Assembly (NCBI GenBank): GCA_902780135.1
Contig: CACZEK010000006.1
Location: forward strand, 62,001-126,000
Direction: 5' to 3'
Source of the DNA: an uncultured bacterium
Lineage (GTDB): Bacteria; Verrucomicrobiota; Lentisphaeria; Victivallales; UBA1829
Length of the DNA stretch: 64,000 bases
Shown: positions 55,601 through 64,000 of the stretch, piece after piece
Position numbering within the stretch: position 1 is the first letter of the stretch
Layout: every line of letters starts with the position of its first letter
The notes under the pieces: generated by a model
What the model saw: only the letters and a program-made list of their open reading frames with translations
The model's database searches: none
What the model was told of the DNA's origin: nothing
Translations under genes and position numbers: made by a program

Positions 55601-56366
55601 GGAACGACATCCTGCGGGAGAAGATCCGGTCCGCCCAGATCAGCATCAGCAGGAAGCAGAGGACGAACAGGAAAACGGAAACGAACTGGTTGATCCAGAG
55701 GAAATTCTGCTTTTTGGTCGCATCCAGGCGGCGGTTGTCCGCGAGTTTGGCTGCGCCCGACAGGCTCTTGTCCAGAAAGCTGTAGATGTTCGTTTTATAC
55801 TGCGCATACTCGTCGCCGAACAGAAGGTTCAGGGCGATGTGCTCCCGTTCATGCGAGCTCCTGGCGAGGTCTTCCGGGGACACCTGCGCCAGCTGCAGTT
55901 CCCGGGGATATGCCGGAGATTTCAGGTCTTCTTCCGTCGCGACCAGACGCATCGCGGCATACTCCAGGTTCATCAGGTCGATGGAATACTTCATCGCGGT
56001 CTGGAAATCGGCTTTGATCTGTTCCGCGGTGGATCCGGTGTCCGGCATCTTGTCCAGCAGGCTCAGCCCCCACTCGCGGTTCTTCGTGTCGAACGCCTCC
56101 CGGAAGTATTCGTCGCGGTATTTCACGTCTCCGGTCGCCACATAACGGCGCACGGCCTCGGTCAGGATGTCCGAACCGTCGCGCATGCGGGATCTCACGC
56201 GGTTGTAGTCCTGGTACTCCTGCCTGGCATGCGCCATGTTCCTCGTATTTTTTCTGAGCTCAAACGTATTGTAGATGAGATACCCGAGCAGCAGGATGCC
56301 GATTACGATGAGGCAGAGATTGAAGAATGTATTGTGCTGGCCGTAGTGCGTGGTCTTTTTTTTCAT
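52656..56366 (-). CDS. Hybrid sensor histidine kinase with PAS and GAF domains
   Basis: The 1236-residue membrane kinase has TM1 at about 14-33, a periplasmic helical sensor (34-220), TM2 (222-244), PAS1 (255-370), GAF1 (385-540), PAS2 (555-675), GAF2 (690-835), HisKA with phospho-acceptor H869 in SCISHDVRTPLN, HATPase (960-1085, N986, DTGSGM at 1019) and a receiver domain (1114-1230) with D1166, acid pair D1119/D1120 and K1216. All catalytic residues are present. GAF2 contains TYCNKCVDCP (C735, C738, C741), a possible metal or redox site. The output is probably a phosphorelay or an internally regulated kinase, since no partner regulator adjoins. It is monocistronic with its own promoter. Confidence 0.93.
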   Translation of the reverse strand: MKKKTTHYGQHNTFFNLCLIVIGILLLGYLIYNTFELRKNTRNMAHARQEYQDYNRVRSRMRDGSDILTEAVRRYVATGDVKYRDEYFREAFDTKNREWGLSLLDKMPDTGSTAEQIKADFQTAMKYSIDLMNLEYAAMRLVATEEDLKSPAYPRELQLAQVSPEDLARSSHEREHIALNLLFGDEYAQYKTNIYSFLDKSLSGAAKLADNRRLDATKKQNFLWINQFVSVFLFVLCFLLMLIWADRIFSRRMSFLYQVLDDIPILVYLKNRKSKRFLDCNRGFSDYLQRSGIKDAIGKTNYDVLPADKAHELEENDEESARKNELTVHFETMPGPHGQTRYFRTTRIGIRDAEGKNCMLAMALDMTEERERRMNSEALEGAMLLLQQDPMLSRPEKMLESIRSRLNADYCYMARCNEEDGTVSVDSDAFLIRGGGSLPRRISTSGRMVADLIDRVRMLGNGFFDEEESIRIRQLFKIDQTAPSTPRAFCHFGVRLSVQGEFWGLLSVAFISKRSLSDNEKEFLQKNARLMESAIERKNVYLALAKAKNDAVSEGDLSSSILNLMPLPCVVKDPVNGFRYVRCNKAYAVLHHMEPSEMVGKRGEDFYADRSLEIIRRTDAEAMEKRSLVHFEDTCLWGDCNRRVFAYWKLPISLKDGRTLLFCVAQDVTEIKQKVNTEHFRNEITAFLLGHSEPEELLDFVAKRLIETLGCQHVLLHRHDGTRQDWFPDDKHTYCNKCVDCPLKTADPSLFSHNGNVVLNDDNIADFPLPENCPTRVLIARQIFFEGDEWGKIATLFTGDMYESLGFCEELLEQVANVISVCIERKARNMVIKRQNEEVIRINSQLQLARDRAVAAEKAKSYFFSCISHDVRTPLNAIIGYTELLKKGITDEKERDGACDAITTSGRSLLQLVSSMVDLARLESDTLVIEPVMTDLNPQAAKVLHSFDVSVAGKPVVLRGEWSDDLPYVEVDPKRIWQILFHLLDNAVKFTEEGEIVLRLVFEREKDTDRGELLISISDTGSGMDESVKDRIMQPFASTSEDNGTHQVGAGLGISICRHLIDRMKGTVSLHSEPGRGTVFDIRIPDIRFSERTNSFPRPGSNIDFHGKVREELRVLIVDDVPLNISILRAMLRKNGISDIVTSVNGKDALGKIRASVKPFDLILTDLWMPEMDGRVLLQELRADPRFQSLNVIAITADVDAKDECMKLGFSDVIFKPVTIAKIINYLPPPSGGMHA

Positions 56367-56460
56367 GGCGTGTCATCTCCGGTTGGTTCAGCCGGGCAGC
56401 GTCTCCCCCGTCCTTCATGGATTGAGGGCAGTTCCAAGCCGCGTTTTCCAGCTGAAACGT

Positions 56461-56489
56461 AATATAGCATGGTCCCTCCCCTTTTGCAA
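56461..56489 (-). promoter_or_regulatory. Promoter of the histidine kinase gene
   Basis: On the minus strand TTGCAA (56484-56489), 17 bp, TATATT (56461-56466). The leader is about 90 nt. The rest of the 56367-56745 gap holds only the terminator below and no supportable gene. Confidence 0.6.
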
Positions 56490-56682
56490 CCTTTTTTTCG
56501 TTCTTTATAGAAGAAAAACGTGCAAAAAAAGCCGTTACTCCCGCTTAAGTTTTCCTCCTTGCGCCGGAATGCGCGCCGGGACCGCGGATGCCGCGGCGGG
56601 AACCGGCTCGCCGCCGGGCTGCGGAGCGGATCGCGGCGCCCGGTGCGAGAAAACAACCGGACTCTCCCGCACACCGAAACGG

Positions 56683-56718
56683 AAAATGCCGGAAGCGGGG
56701 TTCGCTTCCGGCATTTTG
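56683..56718. terminator. Bidirectional-looking terminator after the GH10 gene
   Basis: Perfect 15-bp inverted repeat AAAATGCCGGAAGCG/CGCTTCCGGCATTTT. It follows the stop codon of the GH10 gene on the minus strand. Confidence 0.8.
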
Positions 56719-56745
56719 AGGTTCAATGGTTCCGGTTCGGACGGA

Positions 56746-58740
<1,995 letters not shown>

Positions 58741-58811
58741 GCCGATGATCCTTATGAGGCGGAGTGAACCGCCATTGTTTTGAGGTTAATGGAACGAGTG
58801 TATACGTTATT

Positions 58812-58833
58812 TTCGCATAATATACATGCGCGA
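58812..58833 (-). promoter_or_regulatory. Putative operator and -10 of the GH10 gene
   Basis: The inverted repeat CGCAT-AATATAC-ATGCG (58814-58830), extended to TTCGCAT/ATGCGCGAA, contains the -10 TATATT on the minus strand. No good -35 precedes it, so activation or repression by a bound factor is likely. The region 58841-59205 contains no supportable gene. Confidence 0.45.
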
Positions 58834-59205
58834 ACGGGATTTTACATGGAAATAAAGGCAAAAAACATGTAGTATTTATCATTTCGGACGGTTCGCGAAG
58901 CCTTCCCTCCCCCGCGAAACGCGATGCCCCGCCCGCCTTCCTTACAGGGAAAACAGGCCGGCGGTCGGCCGCTGCGGATCAAACACGATGGCAAACGACG
59001 CGGCGCTGAGCGCGGGATGCCCCCCTGTCCGATTGGGAAACAGAAAAGACAGGGCGTTGCCCGAACAGCCCTTCAAATAATCCATGCGATCCGCCGGAAG
59101 ACAGGCAGCCGCAAAAAAAAGAAGATCACCCGCCGTCGTCATGCGAACGGACTGGCGCAGCCTGCACAGGGAGATTGTTTTTTTCGGAAAAAACGGGAAT
59201 TCAGC

Positions 59206-59233
59206 TTGATTTTTCCGGAAAAGGATGTACAGT
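59206..59233 (+). promoter_or_regulatory. Promoter of tRNA-Val
   Basis: TTGATT (59206-59211), 16 bp, TACAGT (59228-59233). Confidence 0.5.
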
Positions 59234-59255
59234 ATAGTTGCATTTTTTCTTCAGT

Positions 59256-59332
59256 GGTCGCTTAGTTCAGTTGGTTAGAACGCATCCTTCACACGGATGA
59301 GGTCGAGAGTTCGAGTCTCCCAGCGACCACCA
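59256..59332 (+). tRNA. tRNA-Val(CAC)
   Basis: A 77-nt cloverleaf: acceptor GGTCGCT/AGCGACC, D arm with AGTTGG, anticodon stem CATCC/GGATG around TTCACAC (anticodon CAC), T arm GAGAGTTCGAGTCTC, discriminator A and encoded CCA. A seven-T run follows at once. Confidence 0.97.
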
Positions 59333-59339
59333 TTTTTTT

Positions 59340-59907
59340 GTCTTCACGGCATCGTCGTCCCGATAAAGATTTTTTATTCTTTTCTTCCTAAGTCGCCCTC
59401 AATTCGCGAGTTATAAAAAGAACAATCGGCTCGTCCTTTCTCCACAGAGAATCCAATAAATCGCATTATGCTCTGAGCTCAGCGGCACTTCCCGACCCAA
59501 ATTCTCCGTTTTCGGCGCTTTTTATATGGGGACTCGACCTCATCTCAAATTAAACTCAAACGGAGAATTCTGCGCTATTTTTTTGGAGAATTTCACTTTT
59601 ACATATCAACGAATTTAGCGCAAACCCATTCTCCGAGTCCTCATACCCCATTTTTCGGGATTGGCAATCTGGCTTTGACCTCAAAAAATATGAGGACACG
59701 CAAAAAACCAAAAATTCAACGTTACCATAAACGCAAAGACATAACACCTCGACCTGATATGGGAAGCCTAACGGCGTATTCCCCAAAAGCGGAAATCTTT
59801 CCACTTTTCGGGAATAGATAACGAAAAGAGATGTCTTTAAATGTTTCCTCAAAATACGCCGCAACGGTCAACTCGCCGCGGCGCTTTGTAAAAGCATTTC
59901 GTTACGG
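59340..59907. other. AT-rich non-coding stretch with inverted repeats
   Basis: No gene is supportable here. Three inverted repeats stand out: ATTCTCCGTTT (59501-59511) with AAACGGAGAAT (59558-59568), GTCCTCATA with TATGAGGAC (near 59638 and 59690), and a 14-bp near-perfect hairpin at about 59781-59813. Base composition is unlike the surrounding genome. Confidence 0.6.
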
Positions 59908-60876
59908 TCACTTCTTCACGACCGGCACAACCACCCAGCCGGAGGTGGACTCGGTGAACTCGCGAGCCGAGAAGCACCAGATGACGACCTTCTTGCCCTT
60001 GATCCAGGCGGCGTCCTTCGCCGCCTTGCGATACAGATTCGTGCGGACGACGGTGGAGGCGGAACCCTTGACCCCAATGCGGTCAACGGGCATCTTCAGC
60101 TCGGAGGCGAGGCATTCGGCGAGACCGGCGTTTTCCGCGAGCATGTCGCCGCCGGAGGAGAGGAACAGCGTATGGCTGTCGCCAAGCAGAAGCACTGGCG
60201 AGGATTCGTCAATTAGCTTGCCGGAGTATTTCGTGATAGCGAGTTCCTCGGACGGACTGGCGCTCTTGTCGAGGGAGAGCATGAGGTCGCCGACGATTTT
60301 GATCTTCTCGTCTTTGCCCTCGAACGCCTCTTTACCAGGGTCGATTTTGGATAATTCGGCCAGCTTCTTCGCGGCAAGCTTGATGCCCGTCTGGTTCCAG
60401 TGGGCGTCCTGTTTGCAGTAGACGGGATCTTTCGATGCCGCAAAGGCGTCGTACAGGTCAAGTACCTCAATGCCCTTTGCCCGGAGCTCTTCATAGAACG
60501 GCTTCAAGTACATCATGGCATCGCCCTGTTTCAGCCCCTCGAACGGAACGATGGCGCACTTCGGAGGCACGGGCACGACGATGAGCTTGATTCCGAGCTC
60601 TTTCAGTTCATTGTTGAACGCTTCCATCGCCGGAATCGGGTCGGCGTTGGTCTTCTTCGAGGACTTGGAGTGTTCCACGATCTTGCCACCGGCGAGTTCG
60701 CCAGCGGAGAGATGGGCAAGTTCGTTCTTGCTGTACAGCCAGCCGTCCTGACCTTTGAACGTGATCGTGTTCGGGGTGACCTGTTCCATAGTCTTCTTCG
60801 CGATGTCTGCGATGTCGGCGGCATAGGCCATGGTCGCGACTGCGGCAGTAAGCAGAGCAAGCAAAGTCTTTTTCAT
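59908..60876 (-). CDS. Exported SGNH/AlgX-AlgJ-like protein
   Basis: From the ATG at 60876 (AAAGG upstream) the product is 322 residues with a signal peptide (cleavage after MAYA, about 19). The SGNH features are GDSH (232-235) and QDAHWN (156-161), which together give the Ser and the Asp-x-His-Trp motif of AlgX/AlgJ-type O-acetyltransferases. Those enzymes pass acetyl groups, brought across the membrane by an MBOAT partner, to a polysaccharide in the periplasm. It is the third gene of the acetylation cluster, 20 nt after the larger AlgJ-like gene. Confidence 0.85.
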   Translation of the reverse strand: MKKTLLALLTAAVATMAYAADIADIAKKTMEQVTPNTITFKGQDGWLYSKNELAHLSAGELAGGKIVEHSKSSKKTNADPIPAMEAFNNELKELGIKLIVVPVPPKCAIVPFEGLKQGDAMMYLKPFYEELRAKGIEVLDLYDAFAASKDPVYCKQDAHWNQTGIKLAAKKLAELSKIDPGKEAFEGKDEKIKIVGDLMLSLDKSASPSEELAITKYSGKLIDESSPVLLLGDSHTLFLSSGGDMLAENAGLAECLASELKMPVDRIGVKGSASTVVRTNLYRKAAKDAAWIKGKKVVIWCFSAREFTESTSGWVVVPVVKK

Positions 60877-60895
60877 ATTCGGTAGCCTTTCTTGG

Positions 60896-62419
60896 TTATT
60901 TTTCGGTTGAGAGTTCGCCCCAGCAGGGCTCTTGAAGAATGAGATCGCCGTCCTCGAATTCGCTTCGGTTCCAGGAACCGTATTCTTCCTCGAAGTCAGC
61001 CCACGGCTTAAGCGTGATCTGAACGGTATCACCAATCCGGAGCCGTGCGGCGTCAGTCCAGACGTTATCCCGCATGCTGGCGATATAAACGAGTGCTTCT
61101 GCGTTGCCGTTGATGTCGCCGAGGTGCAGGCTCATCACATGGTCTTTGTACGGAGCCGAGTTCGGACGAGGTACGGAGGTAACGGATAGGACGGTCGCTG
61201 AGACCGTCCTTGGTTCCTCGATGGTCAGGAAATCGCTTTCCTCATGCTCACGCAGTTCAAGCGGGGAATCCGTCCAGTCGCCGACGGCAAGTTCGCGGAT
61301 TGCGAACTCCCACACGACGACCTTCTTGCCGTCAAGGCGGTCACGTCCGCGCAGGAACTCAGAGGACAGCACGTCGCGCGTGGCGTGGGCTCCGGCATCG
61401 TTTCTTGCGATCACGTCGATCTGGCGTCCAAGCTCATGCGCGAGCGTTTCGGCGAATCCGGCACGAGTGCCCCAGCCCATGACGTCGAGCGAGAAGATAT
61501 TGGTGAAGCTGTCACCAAGGAGGAGCACGTCCGACGTGCGATCCTGCACAACGTCATACTGCACGACCTCGACCGTCTGCTTCGGGAAGATATCGTCCAC
61601 ATCCGGGAGCTTCAGCATGTTCGCGATATCGCCGCGCGCTGTGATCGTGGTCTTGGCTCCAGTCTCGGAGTCCGGCTCAGCGTCTCCGATCGCTTCGGCT
61701 GTCTTCTTCGCCGCTAGCCGCATGGATTCGGGCGTCCAGTGCGTATCGGTTTTGAGGTAGGATTCCACGCCGTTTTTCCGCATGGCGATGAAATCATCAG
61801 TGAAGTCCAGCACGGTCACATCCGCCGCTTCCATTTGTTTCTTGAATTCGTCGAACGATTTGTTGTTTCCGAGCATGTCGCTCGCGCCGAGCTTGTCGCC
61901 ATAAATGAGCGGCTTGCCGGGAACCGGAATCAGGATCAAACGGATGTCGCGCGCTTTGAGGTCGTCGGCAAACTTCCTGATTGCCGCGACGGGATCGGGA
62001 TGATCGCCAGCGAGGTCGCGCTTGTGCATGCGGCCGGGTTGCAGGAACCCGGGATTCACAAGGTAGTCGTAGTCGCCGGAATAGAACAGCCAGCCAGAAG
62101 ATCCGACGATCACCTTTTCGTTGCCAGTGCGGAAGCACTTCGTCAGGAATTCCTGTGCTGGCGTGAGCAGGACAGCGCGAAGGAGCGATGTGTCCTCGAT
62201 GGCCGTTTCGTACTGCTTGAACGCCTTCTGCGCGGTGGCCGCAGGACGAATCTCCTTCAGCGGGGAAGAATAGGCAAACTGGACGCACGGATAAATGCCG
62301 ATGACGAGCAGGAAGAATATTGACAGGAACAACTTCTGCGCCTTGGAAACTTCCGTGACCCCGATTTCCCGTTTTGCGATCTCTTCGCGGGAGAGCTTGA
62401 CTTTTTTCACTTCTGCCAT
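60896..62419 (-). CDS. AlgJ-like membrane-anchored O-acetyltransferase partner
   Basis: The 507-residue product has a basic N-terminus, one membrane span (about 29-50) and a periplasmic SGNH domain with VGSSGWLFYSGDYDYL, TDTHWTP (224-230) and LLLGDSFTNIF (299-309). The Ser of GDSF and the Asp-His of DTHW form the predicted catalytic site. The C-terminal 130 residues form an added beta-rich domain with DTVQITLKPWADFEEEYGS. It lies 12 nt after the MBOAT gene in one unit. The target polysaccharide is not identifiable from this window. Confidence 0.88.
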   Translation of the reverse strand: MAEVKKVKLSREEIAKREIGVTEVSKAQKLFLSIFFLLVIGIYPCVQFAYSSPLKEIRPAATAQKAFKQYETAIEDTSLLRAVLLTPAQEFLTKCFRTGNEKVIVGSSGWLFYSGDYDYLVNPGFLQPGRMHKRDLAGDHPDPVAAIRKFADDLKARDIRLILIPVPGKPLIYGDKLGASDMLGNNKSFDEFKKQMEAADVTVLDFTDDFIAMRKNGVESYLKTDTHWTPESMRLAAKKTAEAIGDAEPDSETGAKTTITARGDIANMLKLPDVDDIFPKQTVEVVQYDVVQDRTSDVLLLGDSFTNIFSLDVMGWGTRAGFAETLAHELGRQIDVIARNDAGAHATRDVLSSEFLRGRDRLDGKKVVVWEFAIRELAVGDWTDSPLELREHEESDFLTIEEPRTVSATVLSVTSVPRPNSAPYKDHVMSLHLGDINGNAEALVYIASMRDNVWTDAARLRIGDTVQITLKPWADFEEEYGSWNRSEFEDGDLILQEPCWGELSTEK

Positions 62420-62431
62420 GATTGCGCCTCC

Positions 62432-63832
62432 TTAGAAGATGAAATAGATGAACGGGTTGTAGCTCTGCGTGGTGAGCGCAATGAGCGAAATAAAGAACAG
62501 CAGGATGCACCACGCGATCTTCGGCCAGGTGAGCCACCGCGTGAAATCCCAAGTCTGCGGCAGAGTCCAGATTGTGATGCCTGCGAGGATGAAGTTCACC
62601 ACATAGTACGGATTGTAGATCAGGCCGCGCACTGCTTCACCCTGGCCCGGCGTCGCACCGCCGAACATGCACTTGAGGTACTGTGCCGCATCGGGAAGTG
62701 TGTCGGCGCGGAAGAATACCCACGCGATAAGAACGATGAAGAACGTGATGAGAACTTGAAGCAACGCCGGGAGCTTGTGATAGATGCTTTCCTTGCCCTG
62801 CGCGCGCTCGAATGCGAGATATGCGCCATGGATGCCGCCCCAAAGCAGGAAGTTCCAGCTCGCGCCGTGCCAGAGGCCGCCAATCAGCATGATCGCCGCA
62901 AGGTTGATGTATGTGCGGACGCTGCCCTTGCGGTTGCCGCCGAGGGGAATATACAGGTAATCGCGGAGCCAGGTGGAGAGCGACAGGTGCCACCGCCGCC
63001 AGAATTCTGTGATGGACTTCGAGCGGTACGGCGAATCGAAGTTCTTTGCGAACACGAATCCGAGCATCAGGCCGAGACCGATCGCCATGTCCGAGTAACC
63101 GCTGAAGTCGAAGTAAATCTGGAACGCATACGCGACCGCGCCGTACCAGGCATCGAAACAGCTCAGGTCGCCCGTATTGAACGTGGTGTCCGCGATCTTG
63201 CCGCAGGGGTTTGCCAGCAGAACCTTCTTCGCCATGCCGAGCATGAAGAACGCAGTACCACGCGCGAATTTCTCCCAGGTAAGCGTGCGTTTGCGGAGCT
63301 GGTCGGCGACGTCCTGGAAGCGGATGATCGGACCTGCGACGAGCTGCGGGAACATCGAAACGTAGCACGCGTAGTCGATGAAGTTCGTCACGACCTTCGC
63401 ATCGCCGCGATAGACGTCGATCACGTAGCTCATGCTCTGGAACGTGTAGAAGCTGATGCCGAGCGGCAGGACCACGCGGAAGAACCCGAGGTACTGTGCC
63501 TCCGGGATGCCCAGCGCCGCCATCGTCGCGTTGTAGTTGTCAAGCCCGAAGTTGAAGTACTTGAAGAAGCCGAGGATGGCCAGGTCGCACACGATCGACA
63601 GCGTGACGAACAACTTCTTCCGTGCGGGGTACGCCTGCATCATGCGGCCATTCGTGTAGTCCACGCTCGTGTTGAACAGCATCAGCAGGCAGAACCACGG
63701 GTTTGCCCAGCCGTAGAAAATGTAGCTGAAGATCGTCAGCGTGAGGTGACGGAGCTTCTTGGGGGCAGCATAGTACCCCAGCAGTGCCAACGGCAGGAAG
63801 AAAAAGATGAAAAGGTAGGAAGAGAAGACCAT
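62432..63832 (-). CDS. MBOAT O-acyltransferase, AlgI type
   Basis: The 466-residue polytopic membrane protein moves acetyl groups across the inner membrane for polysaccharide O-acetylation. It starts VFSSYLFIFFFLPLALLGYY and has RFGDVADQL-like and YRSKSITEFWRRWHLSLSTW segments. GGLWHGASWNFLLWGGIHG near residue 320 contains the catalytic His, and about eleven hydrophobic segments are seen. The length matches AlgI/PatA. It is followed by two SGNH partners. It begins 3 bp after the stop of the truncated gene at the window edge. Confidence 0.95.
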   Translation of the reverse strand: MVFSSYLFIFFFLPLALLGYYAAPKKLRHLTLTIFSYIFYGWANPWFCLLMLFNTSVDYTNGRMMQAYPARKKLFVTLSIVCDLAILGFFKYFNFGLDNYNATMAALGIPEAQYLGFFRVVLPLGISFYTFQSMSYVIDVYRGDAKVVTNFIDYACYVSMFPQLVAGPIIRFQDVADQLRKRTLTWEKFARGTAFFMLGMAKKVLLANPCGKIADTTFNTGDLSCFDAWYGAVAYAFQIYFDFSGYSDMAIGLGLMLGFVFAKNFDSPYRSKSITEFWRRWHLSLSTWLRDYLYIPLGGNRKGSVRTYINLAAIMLIGGLWHGASWNFLLWGGIHGAYLAFERAQGKESIYHKLPALLQVLITFFIVLIAWVFFRADTLPDAAQYLKCMFGGATPGQGEAVRGLIYNPYYVVNFILAGITIWTLPQTWDFTRWLTWPKIAWCILLFFISLIALTTQSYNPFIYFIF

Positions 63833-63835
63833 GGG

Positions 63836-64000
63836 TTATTGCCAGATTTGGATGTCCTTGATTAAAAAAGCGGTTCCGTTTTTGCCGTCAGCCTTTATTG
63901 ACAGTTCCCTAGTTCCTGCAGGTAATTCAAAATACAAGTTATAAAATTTGGAGTTAGATTTCGTATAAAAGCATGGAATTTGTTGTGCTTGGTCATTGAT
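63836..64000 (-). CDS. C-terminus of a probable carbohydrate-active or surface protein (partial)
   Basis: The last 54 codons of a minus-strand gene are visible, ending in TAA at 63836. The visible sequence includes KFYNLYFELPAGTRELSIKA and ends IKDIQIWQ, resembling the last strands of a carbohydrate-binding beta-sandwich or jelly-roll domain. The gene is immediately upstream of the MBOAT gene and likely in the same operon. The rest lies outside the window. Confidence 0.6.
   Translation of the reverse strand: MNDQAQQIPCFYTKSNSKFYNLYFELPAGTRELSIKADGKNGTAFLIKDIQIWQ

Noticed and set aside
52662..56462. 1266-codon plus-strand frame opposite the histidine kinase
   Set aside because: The minus strand carries all kinase motifs. 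The plus frame is an antisense shadow.
58924..59265. 113-codon plus frame and 66-codon minus frame (58942-59142) before tRNA-Val
   Set aside because: The plus frame runs into the tRNA, neither has a good ribosome site, and neither shows a recognisable domain.
59556..59864. 102-codon minus frame in the AT-rich stretch
   Set aside because: There is no ribosome site and no domain, and it spans two inverted repeats.

Overview
The window is GC-rich, densely coded bacterial DNA. Its gene set suggests an anaerobic, plant-polysaccharide-using member of the PVC superphylum. The evidence is a secreted GH67 alpha-glucuronidase and a GH10 xylanase, a PEP-CTERM-like surface protein, U32-type Fe-S proteins, a PFL/UPF0210 plus ACT pair, a Memo-AMMECR1 fusion and an FGE-like protein. 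A gut or rumen Lentisphaerota (Victivallis-like) source fits best. This is inference from gene content, because no rRNA is present.

Layout: the left edge carries metH (minus strand, 3' end outside the window) and a lipoprotein gene. From 4.3 to 10.3 kb there is an unusual array of five tandem paralogues of a U32-like Fe-S family, driven from one promoter and closed by one terminator. A YbdG-type mechanosensitive channel and a stand-alone rpsD follow. An AbiE-like toxin-antitoxin pair (12.8-14.5 kb) is visibly less GC-rich and is bracketed by 23-bp direct copies of part of the rpsD terminator. A candidate structured RNA, a small membrane protein, tRNA-Ser(CGA) and an FAD dehydrogenase come next. 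From 17.5 to 20.9 kb lie an S41-like protein without its catalytic residues, two membrane proteins and a small conserved-looking protein followed by duplicated hairpin modules.

The middle (21-35.8 kb) contains GH67 coupled to a DUF2442-like gene, a cytoplasmic protein built from seventeen 24-residue Cys/Trp repeats, the ACT-PFL pair, mnmG overlapping an OppC-type permease, an FGE-like membrane protein, rodA-purA and the Memo-AMMECR1 fusion. From 36 to 49 kb come a PEP-CTERM-like protein with a TPR membrane protein, the zinc importer znuACB, rpoN overlapping a GT-C-like membrane protein, and valS.

The right third has a WYL regulator with a probable operator, two small genes, a DEDDh exonuclease, a cold-shock gene with long leader, a 1236-residue hybrid histidine kinase, the GH10 xylanase with a sialidase-like C-terminal region, tRNA-Val(CAC), an AT-rich non-coding stretch with inverted repeats, and an AlgI/AlgJ-type polysaccharide O-acetylation cluster running off the right edge.

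Most genes have a recognisable housekeeping promoter of the form TTGAxx or TTGCAx, 16-17 bp, then TATATT or TATAGT. I used these to define operons. GH67 and GH10 probably act together in glucuronoxylan breakdown although they lie 35 kb apart.
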